This document shows, in pieces, positions 4,980 through 5,292 of a stretch of DNA of 5,292 nt; position 1 is the first letter of the stretch; every line of letters starts with the position of its first letter. The DNA lies in the NCBI GenBank assembly GCA_025934385.1, contig JAICYE010000201.1:1-5292 (forward strand). Reading direction: 5' to 3'. The translations under genes and the position numbers were made by a program. The notes beneath the pieces are model-generated. The model made no database searches. It was not told the DNA's origin and saw only the letters and a program-made list of their open reading frames with translations. Source of the DNA: Acidimicrobiia bacterium. Lineage in GTDB: Bacteria; Actinomycetota; Acidimicrobiia; IMCC26256; BP-133.

Positions 4980-4999
4980 CGGGTCCGTGGCCGGACCCG
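4980..4999. promoter_or_regulatory. Perfect inverted repeat over the GlcD-like start codon
   Basis: CGGGTCCG (4980-4987) is the exact reverse complement of CGGACCCG (4992-4999), an 8-bp stem with a TGGC loop. The GTG start codon (4987-4989) sits at the top of the stem and loop, and the predicted transcription start falls inside it. It could be an operator for a dimeric repressor, an RNA hairpin masking the start, or a terminator for the surface-protein gene that ends 24 bp upstream. Confidence 0.45.
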
Positions 5000-5292
5000 T
5001 GCCCCTCGCCGAGCTGGTGTCGATCTGCGGCCCCGACCGGGTCGTCGTCGACCACGCCGCCCTCCGCACCGACGAGTCGGACGGGCGGCTGCAGTACGCC
5101 GTCGTCCCCGCCGCCGCCGTCCTGCCGGATTCCGCCGAGGAGGTGGCGGCGGTGGTGGCCGCCTGCCACCGGGCCGCCGTGCCCTGGGTGGCCCGGGGCT
5201 CGGGGACCGGCCTGTCGGGCGGGTCGCTGCCGATCGAGGGCGGCGTGGTGATCTCGCTGTCGCGGATGCGGCGCATCGTCGACGCCGACCTC
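4987..5292 (+). CDS. FAD-linked oxidase, GlcD type (N-terminal part, cut by window end)
   Basis: The first 102 codons of a gene that runs past the window. The product resembles the large subunit of glycolate oxidase and D-lactate dehydrogenases of the VAO/PCMH flavoprotein family, which oxidise 2-hydroxy acids with FAD. The FAD-binding domain begins with a strand pattern ending in YAVVPAAAVLPDSAEEV (about 47-63), where substrate-free VAO proteins place the first FAD-contacting loop. It then has AACHRAAVPWVARG and the hallmark pyrophosphate loop RGSGTGLSGGSLP (76-88), followed by GGVVISLSRMRRIVD. The substrate domain and C-terminal part lie outside the window, so the substrate cannot be decided. 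The GTG at 4987 is favoured by the -10 box 8 nt upstream and by the N-terminal length expected for GlcD. An in-frame GTG at 4999 is the alternative. The start lies within an inverted repeat. Confidence 0.88.
   Translation, partial: MAGPVPLAELVSICGPDRVVVDHAALRTDESDGRLQYAVVPAAAVLPDSAEEVAAVVAACHRAAVPWVARGSGTGLSGGSLPIEGGVVISLSRMRRIVDADL

Noticed and set aside
3222..5276. 684-codon minus-strand open frame opposite the surface protein and GlcD-like gene
   Set aside because: It is antisense to a protein with a signal peptide and LPRTG signal, and its sequence is low complexity. The genuine minus-strand gene in its left part is the thioesterase in another frame.

Overview
The window comes from a high-GC actinobacterium (G+C about 70% by eye, with codon third positions almost all G or C). 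The pairing of a DUF501 gene with a short Ppx/GppA gene, an LPxTG sortase-anchored surface protein with an actinobacterial repeat-type domain, an Orn of actinobacterial type, and many promoters that place the start codon at the transcription start all fit Actinomycetota. A deep lineage such as Acidimicrobiia is plausible, but that is an inference.

Layout, left to right. Positions 1-143 are intergenic, with a GC-rich hairpin at the left edge and a -10 box just before a two-CBS-domain protein (144-551, +). That gene runs tail to tail, with a 26-base overlap, into a RimJ/RimL-type GNAT acetyltransferase (526-1137, -). A 26-bp gap with two overlapping, mirror-image -10 boxes separates the acetyltransferase from oligoribonuclease orn (1164-1712, +). 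Coupled to the orn stop by an ATGA overlap is a 33-residue cysteine-rich ORF (1709-1810, +) whose third codon positions are all G or C. This is the best candidate here for an undescribed gene. Facing it on the minus strand are a FlK-like hotdog thioesterase (3233-3688), a DUF501 protein (2757-3194) and an exopolyphosphatase/GppA family protein (1816-2760). The last two are coupled by a GTGA overlap. Divergent from the thioesterase is a secreted, two-domain, LPRTG-anchored surface protein (3804-4955, +). Its leader carries a nine-G tract that overlaps its Shine-Dalgarno and fits a G-quadruplex pattern. The window closes with the first 102 codons of a GlcD-type FAD-linked oxidase (from 4987, +), whose GTG start lies inside a perfect 8-bp inverted repeat.

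The genes do not form one pathway. Several concern nucleotide and RNA turnover: Orn degrades short oligonucleotides, Ppx/GppA acts on polyphosphate or pppGpp, and the CBS protein may sense adenine nucleotides. The rest are surface or metabolic functions. The strongest non-gene signal is architectural: six genes that head transcription units each have a TANNNT hexamer ending 6-9 nt before the start codon, which implies mostly leaderless transcription. The surface-protein gene is the clear exception. I see no tRNA, rRNA, CRISPR array or mobile element.
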